A DNA stretch of 64,000 nucleotides from an uncultured Bacteroidia bacterium (GTDB lineage: Bacteria > Bacteroidota > Bacteroidia > Bacteroidales > UBA932). The stretch lies in NCBI GenBank assembly GCA_902762435.1, contig CACWOH010000008.1, positions 1 through 64,000 of the forward strand. The letters run 5' to 3'. Both the position numbers and the translations under genes were made by a program. The notes under the pieces are model-generated. The model saw nothing but the letters and a program-made list of their open reading frames with translations, searched no databases and was not told where the DNA came from. Within the stretch, counting starts at the first letter, position 1. Each line of letters begins with the position of its first letter. This document shows, piece by piece, positions 62,303 through 64,000 of this stretch.

Positions 62303-64000
62303 TCAATCCGCGAAGACCATCTCGTCGAAGAGCCAGTCCGCGTGGCCGACCTCCTTCACGACGAAAAGCAGATAACGGATGTCCAGGGAGATGTTGCGGC
62401 AGTAGTCCGGGTCGAAGACCAGGTCGCTCATCGTCCCCTCCCACACGCGGTCGAAGTTGATTCCGATGAGGTTTCCGTCGGCGTTGATGACCGGGCTGCC
62501 GGAATTGCCGCCCGAGGTGTGGTTCGTCGCGAGGAAACACACCGGCTGGGCGTCGTGGCCGCCCTCGGCATAGATGTCGCGCAGGACCTGCGGGATATCG
62601 TAGTCGAAGATGTCCGGGTTGTCCTTCTCGATGATGCCCTTGAGCGTGGACACGGGCGAATAGTACACCGCGTCGGAAGGGCTGTAGCCCGCCACATGGC
62701 CGTAGGCGACGCGCAGGGTCAGGTTGGCGTCCGGATAGAACTGGCGGTCGCGGTCGAACTCCATCTGCGCCCGCATATAGTCGCGGTACGCCAGACGGAG
62801 GTCCCGCTCCACCTCCGTGATAACCGGCTGCAGGTCACTGCGATACCACTCGTAGAACGCGCTGTACATCTCCCAGGCGGGATCCGCCTCCACAGCGGGC
62901 AGGTCGGCTGCAGTCAGGGCGGCCACGCGCGCACGGTCCGTAAAGAGGGAACGGGAGAAAAGGTCGTCCCGCCAGGCCTCCGGGCTGCCGTAGGAAGCGA
63001 GCTTTTCCTTGAACCAGGCGGGCTTGAAGCCGTCGTCCATGTTCCGGTCGAAGGCGTCCGTCATCGCGACGAAGATCTCCTCGTCGATGGGCCGGTAGTA
63101 ATCCTTGAAGAACGACTCCGCCAGCGGGGCCACGGGCTGCCCGCCGGCGAGCGCCGTCCGGACGTTGTTCGCGAATTGCAGGAGTTCGATGGTCCGCACC
63201 GTCTCGGTATAGTACTCGTACGCCCGGTAATACGGGTTCCTGCGGGCGTACAGGGCCTCCAGGCGGTCCGGCAGGCCCTCATAGGGTGTCCCCGCCGCCC
63301 AGGCGCGGAAACGCTGTTCAAAAGCCTTCTTTTCGGCCACGGTGCCCAGGCGCGCGATGCCCTTCGCCTCGCCCTGCCATTTCTTCCAGGCATTGGAGAC
63401 GCTGGCGTTCTTGGCGGAATACTGGATGCGCACCGCCGGGTCCTGCGACATGTATTTCTTCTGGATCTCGAGCCGCCTGGTGCGCAGGGCGATCTTCTCC
63501 GGATCGGACACCTCGCCCACGTAGCGCACCTCGTCCGAAGTCACGTACTCCTTGGTGCTGCCCGGGCAGCCGTACACGAAGGTGAAGTCCCCCTCCTGCA
63601 CGCCGGCCCGCGAAACGGTGAAGAAACGCTTCGGCGTATAGGGGATGTTATCTTCCGAATAATCAGCCGGTTCGTTGTTCTTATCGGCATAAATCCTGAA
63701 GATGGAGAAGTCCCCCGTATGGCGGGGCCACATCCAGTTGTCGGTGTCGCCGCCGAACTTGCCGATGGACGAAGGCGGAGCTCCCACCAGGCGCACGTCG
63801 CGGTACACCTTGTAGACGAAAAGGAAGTACTGGTTCGCGTAGTAGAGCGCCTCAACGCGGGCGCGGATGCCGCGATCCGGATCGGCGACCTGCTTCACGA
63901 TGACCTCGGAGTTCGCCTTCACCACGGAATCGCGCTGCGCCTCGCTCATCGAAGGCAGGTACCCCCGCAGGACGGGCGTCGTCACGTCCTCCATCCGTTC
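62303..64000 (-). CDS. S46 dipeptidyl-peptidase, DPP11 (Asp/Glu-specific) type; 5' end outside window
   Basis: 565 visible codons; the frame stays open to base 64000 (complete S46 enzymes are about 710-720 residues), so the signal peptide and catalytic His lie beyond the edge. Present are the Asp region GKFGGDTDNWMWPRHTGDFS and the nucleophile Ser in SGGNSGSPVIN. Shortly after comes NFDRVWEGTMSD: Arg at the position (673 in Porphyromonas numbering) that makes DPP11 accept acidic P1 residues; DPP7 has Gly there. The enzyme releases dipeptides in the periplasm during peptide feeding. Numbering and specificity rule are recalled, the motif itself is seen. Confidence 0.9.
   Translation of the reverse strand, partial: ERMEDVTTPVLRGYLPSMSEAQRDSVVKANSEVIVKQVADPDRGIRARVEALYYANQYFLFVYKVYRDVRLVGAPPSSIGKFGGDTDNWMWPRHTGDFSIFRIYADKNNEPADYSEDNIPYTPKRFFTVSRAGVQEGDFTFVYGCPGSTKEYVTSDEVRYVGEVSDPEKIALRTRRLEIQKKYMSQDPAVRIQYSAKNASVSNAWKKWQGEAKGIARLGTVAEKKAFEQRFRAWAAGTPYEGLPDRLEALYARRNPYYRAYEYYTETVRTIELLQFANNVRTALAGGQPVAPLAESFFKDYYRPIDEEIFVAMTDAFDRNMDDGFKPAWFKEKLASYGSPEAWRDDLFSRSLFTDRARVAALTAADLPAVEADPAWEMYSAFYEWYRSDLQPVITEVERDLRLAYRDYMRAQMEFDRDRQFYPDANLTLRVAYGHVAGYSPSDAVYYSPVSTLKGIIEKDNPDIFDYDIPQVLRDIYAEGGHDAQPVCFLATNHTSGGNSGSPVINADGNLIGINFDRVWEGTMSDLVFDPDYCRNISLDIRYLLFVVKEVGHADWLFDEMVFAD

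Overview
The window is a GC-rich chromosomal segment of a Bacteroidota bacterium, most likely a gut or rumen Bacteroidales. The evidence is the promoter style (TAnnTTTG -7 boxes, several with a TTTG -33 element about 19 bases upstream, and almost no Shine-Dalgarno sequences) and the gene families: TonB-dependent receptor plus DUF4249, DUF5686, TamL, GSCFA, DUF4301, fimbrillin-like lipoprotein, S46 peptidase, and a V-type ATPase operon with DUF2764. Species cannot be named from the sequence alone.

Layout. 1-6450: a signalling cassette (APH-like kinase, membrane SpoIIE phosphatase with an RsbW-like domain, STAS antagonist) followed by a TonB receptor/DUF4249 pair. 6510-9969 (minus): an arabinoxylan operon (GH8, GH43, a secreted unknown). 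10119-15191: a CPC-type zinc/cadmium P-ATPase, an outer-membrane DUF5686 protein and a short CDF zinc transporter. 15220-19602: AraC-type regulator, ffh, a 5'-nucleotidase lipoprotein and a GSCFA protein. 19711-22419: an ABC exporter with a GntR regulator and a DUF2807 lipoprotein. 22428-24952 (minus): a two-gene polar amino-acid importer in which both proteins are fusions. 25081-27206 (minus): small secreted protein, YebC, TPR protein. 27307-32455: recF, DciA-like, pdxB, DUF4301, AI-2E transporter.

32556-40426 is the accessory part. A tRNA-Pro gene (anticodon AGG) has its last 28 bases plus 4 flanking bases repeated exactly 3.1 kb away. Between the copies lie an AT-richer GH51 arabinofuranosidase gene, the decayed start of a second GH51 gene and the end of an IS30 transposase. 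Beyond it are a DUF6440 protein, a fimbrillin-like lipoprotein with a 39-residue leader-type peptide gene, two YbaK-superfamily trans-editing proteins that both act on tRNA-Pro, palindromic repeats, a truncated ADP-ribosylglycohydrolase and prophage debris.

40427-52693: a histidine phosphatase, then two bioenergetic operons side by side: a biotin-dependent sodium-pumping decarboxylase (mmdA, OadG-like, mmdC, mmdB) and a V-type ATPase (E, DUF2764, A, B, D, I, K) whose K subunit carries sodium-binding residues. Together they suggest a sodium circuit in a succinate/propionate fermenter. 52782-64000: cytoplasmic GH13 amylase, TamL, a SpoU-type RNA methyltransferase, YegP-like protein, LOG-family protein, pfkA, a uracil-DNA-glycosylase-like/HAD fusion whose stop lies inside tRNA-Ala(CGC), a CE1-type esterase, and an S46 peptidase (DPP11 type) cut by the window edge. 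No rRNA, CRISPR array or recognisable defence system was seen.
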